Below, piece after piece: positions 33,719 to 41,605 of a stretch of DNA of 64,000 nt. The position numbers and the translations under genes are program-made. This stretch comes from VYDC01 sp963667515. Lineage in GTDB: Bacteria; Chloroflexota; Dehalococcoidia; UBA2979. How positions within the stretch are numbered: position 1 is the stretch's first letter; each line of letters begins with the position of its first letter. The stretch covers positions 1-64,000 of the forward strand of contig CAXXXY010000011.1 of the NCBI GenBank assembly GCA_963667515.2, read 5' to 3'. Under the pieces are notes generated by a model. The model did not search any database, was not told the DNA's origin, and worked only from the letters and a program-made list of their open reading frames with translations.

Positions 33719-34296
33719 GCCAGCAGCCCCCACCCTCACCGCCGCCCCCACCGCCGCTCGGGTCGCAGCCCGGCTCGCTGCTGACCGAGGAGCTGCGCGG
33801 CTGGATCGGCCGCGAGGCGCTCTACGAGGCGCCTGAGGAGCTGGGCCGCGCCGCCATCCGCTACCACGCGCTGGCGCTCGGCGACGACAACCCGCTCTAC
33901 CGCGACGAGCAGCACGCGGGCGGCACCCGCTTCGGCGGGGTGATCGCGCCGCCGACGCTAGTGGTGGAGACGAACCAGTACAGCGACCTGCCGACGCGAC
34001 CCGAGGACGGCTACAACGGGCACGCGTGGGAGGGGCTGCCGCTCCCCGTGCCCTGCTCGCTGGTGCGCGGCGGCAACGAGTACGAGCTGCTGCAGCCCGT
34101 GCGCCCCGACGACCGGCTGCACGTGCGCTGGCGCATCGAGGAGATCGCCGAGCGCCAGGGCCGCGCCGGCCCGATGCTCGTGCTGCTGGCGGTCGCCGAG
34201 TACCGCAACCAGCGCGGCGAGCTGCTCGCGACCAACCGCGACACGACGATCTTTCTGCCCGTCGTCGCCCCGACCGGCGACGAGGCGGGCGCCTGA
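33715..34296 (+). CDS. MaoC-like hydratase, N-terminal (FAS1-type) subunit
   Basis: GTG 33715 overlaps the previous TGA (GTGA). After a Pro-rich start, the 193-residue hotdog protein shows IGREALYEAPEELGRAAIRY, ALGDDNPLYRDEQHAGGTRF and VIAPPTLV near residue 80, the pattern of the FAS1-type MaoC N-terminal domain. Such subunits bind the acyl chain but often lack the catalytic D-H pair. It should pair with the next protein, which overlaps by ATGA, as in ChsH2-ChsH1-type heteromeric hydratases. Confidence 0.8.
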   Translation: MSQQPPPSPPPPPPLGSQPGSLLTEELRGWIGREALYEAPEELGRAAIRYHALALGDDNPLYRDEQHAGGTRFGGVIAPPTLVVETNQYSDLPTRPEDGYNGHAWEGLPLPVPCSLVRGGNEYELLQPVRPDDRLHVRWRIEEIAERQGRAGPMLVLLAVAEYRNQRGELLATNRDTTIFLPVVAPTGDEAGA

Positions 34297-34730
34297 TGCG
34301 CTTCGCCGACGCGGCGCCCGGCCTCGAGCTGCCCGAGCTGCGCATCGAGCTGACGCACGAGCTGCTGGCCGCCTACGCAGGCGCCACGTGGGACTTCCAC
34401 CGCTACCACTACGACGCCGACTTCGCGCGTGACGTCGCGGGCGCTCGCGACGCCTTCGCGGACGGGCAGATGCTGGGCGCGCTGCTGGCGCGGCAGCTCA
34501 TGGCGTGGTCGGCGCCCGAGGGCTGGGTGCGGCGGCTGGCGCTGCGCTACCGCTCGATGGCGTTCCCCGGCGAGACGCTGCTCTGCCGCGGCCGCGTCAC
34601 GGCGACACGCGTCGCCGAATGCGAGGACGGGCGCGCGAGCGGCCTCGTCGAATGCGAGCTCAGCGTGGCGACGGAGGACGGTCGCGACGTGGTCGCGCCC
34701 GCCTCGGCGACCGTGGAGCTGCCGGCATGA
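34296..34730 (+). CDS. MaoC-like hydratase, catalytic-type subunit
   Basis: The 144-residue hotdog protein has YAGATWDFHRYHYDADFARD near residue 27, where D and H match the hydratase dyad region, and then AFADGQMLGALLARQLMAW, the central helix. It completes the MaoC pair with 33715-34296 and probably hydrates the enoyl-CoA produced by the dehydrogenase pair. A 21-bp tandem duplication spans its stop (34716-34757). Confidence 0.8.
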   Translation: MRFADAAPGLELPELRIELTHELLAAYAGATWDFHRYHYDADFARDVAGARDAFADGQMLGALLARQLMAWSAPEGWVRRLALRYRSMAFPGETLLCRGRVTATRVAECEDGRASGLVECELSVATEDGRDVVAPASATVELPA

Positions 34731-34776
34731 GCAGGCGAGCTGCCGGCGTGAGCGGGCGAGCAGAAGGAGCGGCGGG

Positions 34777-35604
34777 ATGACGGACGAGGCGGGGACCGCG
34801 GGGGAGTCTGCGGCGGACGGCGAGCCGGGCGAGCCCGCGGTGCTCGTCGAGGTCGAGGGGCACATCGCGCGCATCACGCTCAACCGCCCGCAAGCGATGA
34901 ACGCGCTCGACACGGCGGCGCGCGACGCGCTCGTGGAGGCGCTGGCCCGCGTCCACGATGACCCCACGATCCGGGTCGGCATCCTCACGGGCGCGGGCGG
35001 GCGCGCCTTCAGCGCGGGCGCCGACCTCAAGGAGTGGGCGCAGCCAGGCTCGGCGGGCTTCTCCGGCGGCGGGGTCGCCGAGGCGCTGAGCAGGGAGCCC
35101 ACCGACGAGTTCTTCACGATCCGCGTCGCCACGCCGCTGATCGCGGCCATCGACGGCTACTGCCTGGCGGGCGGGCTGGAGCTGGCGCTCGCCTGCGACC
35201 TGCGCATCGCGACGCCGACCTCGACGTTCGGGCTGCCCGAGGTGCAGCGCGGCTTCCCGCCCGGCGGCGGCGGCGTGCAGCGGCTGGTGCGCGCCATCGC
35301 GCTGGCGCCCGCGATGGAGATGCTGCTGACCGGCGAGCGCATCGATGCCGAGACGGCGCTGCGCTGGGGCCTCGTCTCGCGCGTCGTCCCGCGCGAGGAG
35401 CTGCTGCCCACCGCGGAGGCGCTGGCCGCGCGCATCGCCCAGAACGCGCCGCTCGCCACCCGCGCCGTCAAGGAGCTCGCGCTCGCCGCCTCCGACCAGA
35501 CGCTGGGGCAGGCGCTCCAGCTCGGCGGCGTGCTGCGCTGGATGGTCGGTCAGACGCCCGAGGCGCAGGAGGGGCCGTGCGCCTTCGCCCGCGGCGAGGG
35601 CTAG
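34777..35604 (+). CDS. enoyl-CoA hydratase/isomerase family protein
   Basis: The 275-residue crotonase starts with a ~22-residue acidic leader and then ARITLNRPQAMNALDTAARD. It has RAFSAGADLKEW (~80), AAIDGYCLAGGLELALACDL (~125-144) and the glutamate in FGLPEVQRGFPPGGGGVQRL (~152). It ends in FARGEG. It is the last gene of the operon and converges with the SRPBCC gene; a single CTAG at 35601-35604 gives TAG stops to both. AGAAGGAG precedes the ATG. Confidence 0.9.
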   Translation: MTDEAGTAGESAADGEPGEPAVLVEVEGHIARITLNRPQAMNALDTAARDALVEALARVHDDPTIRVGILTGAGGRAFSAGADLKEWAQPGSAGFSGGGVAEALSREPTDEFFTIRVATPLIAAIDGYCLAGGLELALACDLRIATPTSTFGLPEVQRGFPPGGGGVQRLVRAIALAPAMEMLLTGERIDAETALRWGLVSRVVPREELLPTAEALAARIAQNAPLATRAVKELALAASDQTLGQALQLGGVLRWMVGQTPEAQEGPCAFARGEG

Positions 35605-36110
35605 CCCGCCGCCCCGCCCGCGCCGCCGTCGCCGTCGAGGCCCGCGGCCGCCGGGGCGCCGAAGCGCTGCGCCAGCACGCCCTCCCGGAAGTCGAAGACC
35701 GCGGCGAGGCGCGGCGCGACGGCGCGGGCGTTCACGAGAGCGCCCAGCGGCCCGCCCGGCAGCGCGTAGTGCACCAGATCGCGCACCTCGACGCCGCCCG
35801 GCAGCTCGCGGAAGTGGTGCTGGTGGTGCCAGAAGCGGTACGGCCCGAAGCGCTGCTCGTCGACGAAGCGATGCGGGGCGGTGACCTGGGTGATCTCCGT
35901 GACCCAGTTCGCCCGCCAGCCCGGGAACGGCCGCACGCGGTACTCGAGGAGCAGCCCCGCGTGGATCTGCTCCGGCACCTCCGAGAGCACCTCGAAGTGC
36001 ATGTCGGGCGGCGTGATCACGGCGAGGTTGCGCGGGTCCGAGAAGAAGGACCACGCCTCGTCGATGCTCGTCGGCAGCGTCTGCCGCCGGTCCAGGCGAT
36101 GCAGCCGCAC
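35601..36110 (-). CDS. SRPBCC-fold (START/Bet v1-like) protein
   Basis: The 169-residue protein starts with GTG and RLHRLDRRQTLPTSIDEAWS, followed by FFSDPRNLAVITPPDMHFEV, YRVRPFPGWRANWVTEI and PYRFWHHQHHFRELPGGVEV. This is the SRPBCC strand order of ligand-binding cell-division-inhibitor-like and polyketide-cyclase-like proteins. It probably binds a hydrophobic ligand. The C-terminal 25 residues are Gly/Ala-rich. A GATACT hexamer (36143-36148, minus) may be its -10. Confidence 0.75.
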   Translation of the reverse strand: MRLHRLDRRQTLPTSIDEAWSFFSDPRNLAVITPPDMHFEVLSEVPEQIHAGLLLEYRVRPFPGWRANWVTEITQVTAPHRFVDEQRFGPYRFWHHQHHFRELPGGVEVRDLVHYALPGGPLGALVNARAVAPRLAAVFDFREGVLAQRFGAPAAAGLDGDGGAGGAAG

Positions 36111-36184
36111 GGCTCGCCTCCGCTCGCGCCCGCCGCCCCGCCAGTATCAGCCGCCGCGGCAGGCTCGCGCGAGGGGAAACGCCC

Positions 36185-36610
36185 CTACGTCAGCAGCTCG
36201 TCGAGGGAGAGCGTGCCCGCGCCGCCCACCACCAGCGTGAGCGCGGCGGCGAGCAGGATCACGTTCAGCTCGTAGCCCTGCACCTCGCCGCCCTGGAACG
36301 GCAGGCGGAGCTTGACCTTCGAGATGTAGGTCGCGACCAGCATGTTCGCGGCCAGCGGGATCGCCACACAGTGCGTGAAGAGCCCGAGGATCAGCAGCGC
36401 GCCGCCCACGAGCTCGAGCGTGGCGACGAGGCGCGCCTGCGCCTGCGGGAACGGGATGCCGAGGCCGGCGAACCAGTCGCCGGTGCCGCTGATGCCGCGG
36501 TGCCACTTGCCGAACCCGGAGTCGACGAAGATCACGCCGAGCGCGATGCGCACGGGCACCGGCCCCCAGTCCAGCAGGTCCTGGCTCCACGGATCGACGA
36601 GGAAGTCCAC
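36185..36610 (-). CDS. DoxX-family membrane protein
   Basis: The 141-residue protein has four hydrophobic segments: PVRIALGVIFVDSGFGKW, ATLELVGGALLILGLFTHCV, VAIPLAANMLVATYISKV and ILLAAALTLVVGGAGTLSLD. The motif F-x-x-S-G-x-x-K-W and the P-L-A-A-N-M element are typical of DoxX/SURF4-type proteins. The family's function is mostly unknown; some members support quinone or redox enzymes. Confidence 0.85.
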   Translation of the reverse strand: MDFLVDPWSQDLLDWGPVPVRIALGVIFVDSGFGKWHRGISGTGDWFAGLGIPFPQAQARLVATLELVGGALLILGLFTHCVAIPLAANMLVATYISKVKLRLPFQGGEVQGYELNVILLAAALTLVVGGAGTLSLDELLT

Positions 36611-36666
36611 GCTGCGCTCCTCCCCCGCGCCGCGCCACGCTGCCGGCCGCGCGTCCAGGCCGGGGC

Positions 36667-37128
36667 TCAGCGGGGGCGGTGCGGCAGCTCCACCACGGCC
36701 ACGCCCTGCAGCGGGCGCTCGCCGCGCTCGTTCTCCAGGTAGACGTCCAGTGTCACCCGACCCACCCCTGATTCGTCCGTAGCGTCCGTCACCAGCGCCA
36801 GCAGCCGCAGCCGGTCGCCGTGCAGCACCGGCCGGCGGAAGCTCGCGTCCAGCGTGCGCAGCCGGCCGGCGGGGCCGGCCCAGTCGGTGACGAGCCGCGT
36901 GATGATCGAGAGGCTCATCACGCCGGGGACGATCGGGCGCTCCAGCCCCAGCGCCTGCGCGCCCGAGGCGTCCGAGAAGCGGCCGTCCTCCTCGTCGAGC
37001 TGCGCGTTGCCGCGCGAGACGGAGAGGTAGGTGGCGACGCGCTCGGGGGTGGCGAGGTACTCCTCCTCGAACTCGTCGCCGAGCTCGGCGTCGTCGAAGT
37101 AGCGCTGCTCGAAGGGCGGCGCGCTCAC
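36667..37128 (-). CDS. MaoC-like hydratase, small subunit
   Basis: The 153-residue hotdog protein has DAELGDEFEEEYLATPERVA, SRGNAQLDEEDGRFSD, VPGVMSLSIITRLVTDWAG (central helix) and LDASFRRPVLHGDRL. It starts by ATGA overlap with the upstream MaoC gene, making a second heteromeric MaoC pair in this window. The catalytic H of the dyad is not obvious, so which subunit is catalytic is unclear. Confidence 0.75.
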   Translation of the reverse strand: MSAPPFEQRYFDDAELGDEFEEEYLATPERVATYLSVSRGNAQLDEEDGRFSDASGAQALGLERPIVPGVMSLSIITRLVTDWAGPAGRLRTLDASFRRPVLHGDRLRLLALVTDATDESGVGRVTLDVYLENERGERPLQGVAVVELPHRPR

Positions 37129-37574
37129 GCCTCGATCTCCCGGTGCACCATCGAGCTGTCGACCAGCGCCACGTCGTGGCCGTGCTGGTTCGCGTAGCGC
37201 GTGCGGCGCACCACGAACACCATGCGCCCGCTGCGCCCCGTCTTCTCGTAGACCTCGGCGACCTGCGCGTAGGCGGTGATGGTGTCGCCGGGGCGCATCG
37301 GCTCCAGCACCTCGACGCGCTCCCCGCCGAGGAAGCGCGCGTTGCCGAACTCCACCTGGGGGTCGGGGAGCACGCCGCGGAAGTTGACGGTGGTGAAGAT
37401 CAAAGGCGGCGCGATGCAGCCGCCGTAGGGCGTCCCGCGCGCGAACTCCTCGTCGAGGTAGAGCGGGTTCGTCTCGCCCAGCGCCTCGCAGTAGGAGGCG
37501 ACGGCCTCCGCCGTCACCGTGAACGAGCCGAGCTCGTGCTCCACGCCGATCACGCTCTCGTCGTGCTCGACCAC
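37125..37574 (-). CDS. MaoC-like hydratase, FAS1-type N-terminal subunit
   Basis: The 149-residue hotdog protein has TVTAEAVASYCEALGETNPL, EFARGTPYGGCIAPPLIFTT (~50-69) and LEPMRPGDTITAYAQVAEVYE. This matches the FAS1-type subunit at 33715, with R-G-T-x-[YF]-G-G-x-I-A-P-P conserved in both. The pair 37125/36667 therefore repeats the arrangement 33715/34296, suggesting a hydratase for a different chain length or ring. Confidence 0.8.
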   Translation of the reverse strand: MVEHDESVIGVEHELGSFTVTAEAVASYCEALGETNPLYLDEEFARGTPYGGCIAPPLIFTTVNFRGVLPDPQVEFGNARFLGGERVEVLEPMRPGDTITAYAQVAEVYEKTGRSGRMVFVVRRTRYANQHGHDVALVDSSMVHREIEA

Positions 37575-37620
37575 GCTGCGCCCTCCTTCGTCCCGGGCTC
37601 TCGCGCGGGGCGTCTCCCGG

Positions 37621-38403
37621 CTAGCCCGCAGGCGCGCCCTCGGCCGACGCCTCGGCGCGCGCCTGCTCGGCGGTGAGGGCGCGCGTCCGCCCCGCCCGCA
37701 GCTCGTCCACCAGCTCCTCGATGCTCGTCACCGACCGCTCGAAGGCGGTCAGGCAGCGCCCGATCGCCGAGACGAAGTGCGCGTCCGAGCCACCGACCGA
37801 GGCGAGCCCGCGCTCCTCCACGAGGCGCGCCGCGCGGCCGTTCTCCTCGTCGCTGGAGCCGCCGTTCAGCGCCTCCACGGCGCCCACCAGCTCGAAGGCG
37901 ACATCGCCGCGCTGCGCATGGTCCCACAGTCCGATGCGCGGGCGTCCCGCGTGCGCCGGCACCGCCGCGCCGCCCTCGTCGCGCACGGCGGCCAGCAGCT
38001 CGCGGTGCGGCAGCGCCACGTCCGCGAGGTCGAAGCGCTCGGCGAGGGCCGGCGTCACGCCGTAGACCAGCACGTGCCCCACGTCCGTCTCCAGCTCGGC
38101 GCCCAGCAGCACCGTGACCGCGTAGCGCTCGGCGAGCTCGTCGTAGCGCACCGCGGGGTCGAACTGGCGGTGCTCCGTCAGCACCACGCCGTCGATGCGG
38201 TCGCCGCGCTTGCGCCGCGCCGCGATCCACTTCAGGTAGCCCTCCACGGTGCCGCCCGCATCGTCGGAGGCGTCGGTGGAGTGCGCGTGCAGGTCCAGGT
38301 AGCAGGCGATCGCGCGGCCCCGTTCGCTCGCGGCCCGCCGGGGTCCGCTGCGCCCCTGTCGTGGGTTCGCTCGATTCTCGACGCGCCCCGCGACGGGCGT
38401 CAA
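37621..38403 (-). CDS. PHP-domain metal-dependent phosphoesterase
   Basis: The frame is clear: YLDLHAHSTDASDDAGGT (the HxH motif), DGVVLTEHRQF, VLLGAELETDVGHVLVYG, AVPAHAGRPR and GGSDAHF, together the PHP metal cluster. No ATG or GTG lies upstream in frame. The best start is TTG at 38403, overlapping the menE TGA as TTGA, giving 260 residues with about 28 before the domain; an ATC nearer the domain is the other option. PHP proteins are phosphoesterases (histidinol-phosphate, nucleotide 3'-phosphate). The link to the menaquinone operon may be only transcriptional. Confidence 0.7.
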   Translation of the reverse strand: MTPVAGRVENRANPRQGRSGPRRAASERGRAIACYLDLHAHSTDASDDAGGTVEGYLKWIAARRKRGDRIDGVVLTEHRQFDPAVRYDELAERYAVTVLLGAELETDVGHVLVYGVTPALAERFDLADVALPHRELLAAVRDEGGAAVPAHAGRPRIGLWDHAQRGDVAFELVGAVEALNGGSSDEENGRAARLVEERGLASVGGSDAHFVSAIGRCLTAFERSVTSIEELVDELRAGRTRALTAEQARAEASAEGAPAG

Positions 38404-40067
38404 CGCGCGCCGGGGGCCCGCTCGCCGCTCGCGAGCCGCTCCCGCACCACGCGCCGCAGCAGCTTCCCGGACGCGGTGCGCGGCAGCGGGCCCTCCCACA
38501 GCTCGAAGCGTCGAGGCAGCTTGTAGCCCGCCAGCCGCTCGCGCAGGAACGCCTCCAGTCCGGCGACGTCGAGGGGCTCGCCGCTCGACGTCACGACGGC
38601 GGCGGCGACTGCCTGCCCCCAGCGCTCGTCCGCGAGGCCCACGACCGCGCACTCGGCGACGGCGTGGTGCGCGGCCAGCGCCGCCTCGACCTCGGCGGGG
38701 TAGACGTTCTCGCCGCCGCTCACCACCAGGTCATCGCGGCGGTCCGCCACGCGCAGCCGGCCGTCGGCGTCGAGCGCGCCGAGGTCGCCCGTGCGCAGCC
38801 AGCCGCCGGGGCGCGGCTCGGGGGGCCGGTTCAGGTAGCCCGGCGAGACGGTGGGGCCGGCGACGAGAATCTCCCCCACCTCGTCGGTGGCCGCCGCGCG
38901 GCCGCCCGCGTCGATCGCGATCGAGACGCCGAGCAGCGGCTGCCCCGAGGAGCCGGGCCAGCGCCTCGCCCCACCCGGCACGAGCGTCGTCACCTGCGAC
39001 GCGGCCTCGGTCAGGCCGTAGGTGGGGGCGACGGGCAGCCCGCGCTTTTCGGCGCGCGCGAGCAGCTCAGGGGGCGCGCCGGCGCCGCCGATCAGCACCG
39101 CGCGCACGCTCGGCGGGTACGGCGGAAGGCCCTCGTCGTGATCCAGCAGCCGCCGCAGCATCGCAGGCACCAGCGAGGCGAGCGTGACGCGCTCCTCGCG
39201 CAGCGCGCGGCTGACCGCGGCCTCGTCGAAACGCTCGTGCACCACGGCGGTCGTGCCCGCGAGGGCCGAGCGCACGAGGATCGAGAGCCCGCCGACGTGG
39301 AAGAGCGGCAGCGCCGCGAGCCAGCGGTCCTCCGCCCGCACGCCGAGCTGGAAGGCCGAGCCGACCGCGCTCGCCAGCAGGTTGCCGTGCGTGAGCAGCG
39401 CCGCCTTCGGCCGCCCCGAGGTGCCCGAGGTGTAGATGGCGCTGTGCGTCGCGTCGAGGTCGATCAGCGGCTCGCTCGCATCGGCCGCGGCGCCGGCAGC
39501 GCCGCCCGCTGGGCCGCCCGTCAGCTCCCCCGCGCCGCCTGCGGCGCTCGTCAGCTCTTCCGCGGCGAGCAGGCGCGGCCCATGTGCGCCATGCGCGCCC
39601 GCCTCCGCGGCCGCCGCCGCCGCCAGCGGGCGCAGGCCCGCGTCGGCGAGCAGCAGCTCCGCCCCCGCGTCGGCGAGCTGCCAGCCGAGCTCGGCGGCCG
39701 TGAGCCGCGCGTTGAGCGGCAGCAGCACGGCGCCCGCCCGCGGCACCGCGTGCGCCAGCACGCAGAGCGGCAGGTCGTTCCCGCAGAGCACCGCGACGGG
39801 CGCGGCGGGGGCGGCACCGGCAGCGGGCTCGACCCCCGCCTCGACGAGGGTGCGCGCCGCCGCCGCCACCCGCGAGCCCAGCTCGCCGTAGCGCAGCGAG
39901 CCGGACGGCGCCTCGACGGCCGGGTGGTCGCGATGGGTGCGCGCGCGCCGCGCGAGCCACTCGGGCACGCGACGCGGCCCGGGCCCCGCGGGCAGCTCGC
40001 GCGCGGCGGCCTCGCTCTCGGGCGCCGCGCTCTCGGTCACACCGCGCTCGGCCGCGCCCTCGGCCAC
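38400..40067 (-). CDS. menE: o-succinylbenzoate-CoA ligase MenE
   Basis: The GTG at 40067 follows the menC stop by eight bases; GTG 40037 is an alternative. The 555-residue adenylate-forming enzyme has the P-loop IYTSGTSGRPKAALLTHGNL, LPLFHVGGLSILVRSA, the PTYGLTEAASQVTTL motif, LRTGDLGALDADGRLRVADR and the catalytic lysine in LPRTASGKLLRRVV. It activates o-succinylbenzoate to its CoA ester in menaquinone synthesis. It is somewhat long because of Ala/Gly-rich insertions around residues 165-200. Confidence 0.9.
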   Translation of the reverse strand: MAEGAAERGVTESAAPESEAAARELPAGPGPRRVPEWLARRARTHRDHPAVEAPSGSLRYGELGSRVAAAARTLVEAGVEPAAGAAPAAPVAVLCGNDLPLCVLAHAVPRAGAVLLPLNARLTAAELGWQLADAGAELLLADAGLRPLAAAAAAEAGAHGAHGPRLLAAEELTSAAGGAGELTGGPAGGAAGAAADASEPLIDLDATHSAIYTSGTSGRPKAALLTHGNLLASAVGSAFQLGVRAEDRWLAALPLFHVGGLSILVRSALAGTTAVVHERFDEAAVSRALREERVTLASLVPAMLRRLLDHDEGLPPYPPSVRAVLIGGAGAPPELLARAEKRGLPVAPTYGLTEAASQVTTLVPGGARRWPGSSGQPLLGVSIAIDAGGRAAATDEVGEILVAGPTVSPGYLNRPPEPRPGGWLRTGDLGALDADGRLRVADRRDDLVVSGGENVYPAEVEAALAAHHAVAECAVVGLADERWGQAVAAAVVTSSGEPLDVAGLEAFLRERLAGYKLPRRFELWEGPLPRTASGKLLRRVVRERLASGERAPGAR

Positions 40068-40075
40068 GCCGCGCC

Positions 40076-41491
40076 TCAGCCGCCGGCCGGCGCGACGGCA
40101 TCGAGGGCCGGCAGCGCGCCGAGTGCGATCGGCGGCGACCACGGCCCCGTCGCGCAGCGCTCGATCGCCGCCGCGTCGGGCGCGACGCCGAGGCCGGGCG
40201 CGGCGGGCAGCGCCATGCAGCCGCGCTCCGGCAGGAGCGGCGCGGCCACGAGGTCGCGCTCCAGCGACAGCCCGGTCGCGAGCCCGTGCGCGAGCGCCGC
40301 TCCGTCCGCGCCCGCGCCCCCCCCGCCGCCGCCACCCTCTTCCAGGAGCGGCAGCCACACCGGTCGAGCGGAACGCTCGTCTTCCAGGAGCGGCAGCCCC
40401 ACCGGTCGAGCGGAACGCTCGTCTTCCAGGAGCGGCAGCCCCACCGGTCGAGCGGAACGCTCGTCTTCCAGGAGCGGCAGCCCCACCGGTCGAGCGGAAC
40501 GCTCGTCTTCCAGGAGCGGCAGCCTCACCGGTCGAGCGGAACGCTCGTCGTCGTCGACGACGAGGGCGGCGGCGAGCTGCAGCGCGAGCGCCGTGCCGAG
40601 CGAGGAGTCGACGGTCGTCGTGACGAAAGAGCGCACGCCGGCGGCGCGCGCGCGTGCGGCGAGCGTCGCGGCCGCGCGCACGCCGCCGAGCACGGCCGGC
40701 TTCAGCACCAGCGCGTCGACGGCGCCCGCCTCGATCAGCCGCGCGGCCATCCCCGGCTCGGCCAGGGCCTCGTCGGCGGCGAGCGGGACCTGCGAGCGCT
40801 GCCGCAGCCGCACGAGCGCCGCCAGCTCGTGCGGGGCGAGCGGCTGCTCGACGAGCTCGATGTCGAGCGCCGCCAGCCGCTCCAGCGCCAGCCGCGCGAT
40901 GCGCTCCGACCACGCCCCGTTCGCGTCGAGGCGGACGCGCGCGCCGGGGCAGGCCTCGCGCAGCGCGGCGACGCGGGCGAGGTCGACGGCCAGCCCCTCG
41001 ACGCCGACCTTGAGCTTCAGCGTCGCGAAGCCCGCCTCGACGGCGGCGCGGCCCGCGGCGGCGACGGCGGCCGGCGCGACGGCGTCCGCATCGATGACGG
41101 CGTTGACCTCAACGTCGGCGCGGGGAGCGCTTCCTTCGGCCGCGCCCATCTCCCCGAACAGCAGCGCGGCGATCGGGACGCCGCGCCGGCGCCCCTCGAG
41201 GTCGAGCAGCGCCGCCTCGAGGCCGCAGCGCAGCGCGGCCGGCGCTCGCTCCGGGTCGGCGAGCAGCGCCGAGGCGTCGACGTCGAGCAGCGCGGCGAGC
41301 TCGCCGACCGTCGGGGCGCCGGGGAGCGGCAGCGGCGCGGCCTCGCCCCATCCGGTGAGCAGCCCGTCCTCGATGGCGAGCAGCAGCCCCTCGCGCGCGC
41401 GCAGCTCGCCCGCCGCGCCCGGCAACGCGGAGCGGAACGCCGCGCGCAGCGGCAGGCGGAACGGCCGCCAGCGGAGTCGCGCGCTGCTCAC
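40076..41491 (-). CDS. menC: o-succinylbenzoate synthase MenC with an inserted 14-residue repeat array
   Basis: The 471-residue enolase-superfamily enzyme dehydrates SHCHC to o-succinylbenzoate. Its catalytic residues are intact: the K-x-K pair in FATLKLKVG (~150), metal ligands in VRLDANGAW, ELVEQPL and LAADEALA, and the second lysine in DALVLKPAVLGG (~253). Between the LALQLAAALV helix (~300) and the terminal HGLATGLSL part lies an insertion of five 14-residue repeats (ERSARPVGLPLLE type) encoded by the 42-bp array 40339-40548, and then a poly-Gly tract. Normal MenC has only a short loop there, so length is about 90 residues over the usual. The frame is open throughout. Confidence 0.9.
   Translation of the reverse strand: MSSARLRWRPFRLPLRAAFRSALPGAAGELRAREGLLLAIEDGLLTGWGEAAPLPLPGAPTVGELAALLDVDASALLADPERAPAALRCGLEAALLDLEGRRRGVPIAALLFGEMGAAEGSAPRADVEVNAVIDADAVAPAAVAAAGRAAVEAGFATLKLKVGVEGLAVDLARVAALREACPGARVRLDANGAWSERIARLALERLAALDIELVEQPLAPHELAALVRLRQRSQVPLAADEALAEPGMAARLIEAGAVDALVLKPAVLGGVRAAATLAARARAAGVRSFVTTTVDSSLGTALALQLAAALVVDDDERSARPVRLPLLEDERSARPVGLPLLEDERSARPVGLPLLEDERSARPVGLPLLEDERSARPVWLPLLEEGGGGGGGAGADGAALAHGLATGLSLERDLVAAPLLPERGCMALPAAPGLGVAPDAAAIERCATGPWSPPIALGALPALDAVAPAGG
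40339..40548 (-). repeat. five tandem 42-bp palindromic repeats inside menC
   Basis: Units 40339-40380, 40381-40422, 40423-40464, 40465-40506 and 40507-40548 differ only at one spacer base in the first and last. Each has CCAGGAGCGGCAGCC and then the hairpin CGAGCG-GAA-CGCTCG. A 42-bp period keeps the reading frame (14 codons on the minus strand). Confidence 0.95.
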
Positions 41492-41605
41492 CGCTGGCCG
41501 TCCACCGCTAGCCGCTCACCGGGCGGCTACCGCCCGGCCGCGCCCGCGGCGCGACCCACGGCGCGATCCCGAGGGCGACCCACGGCGCGACTCACAGGGT
41601 GGTCC

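Noticed and set aside
40339..40548. CRISPR array.
   Set aside because: The five 42-bp units are contiguous with no unique spacers, lie inside the menC frame, and no cas gene is nearby.
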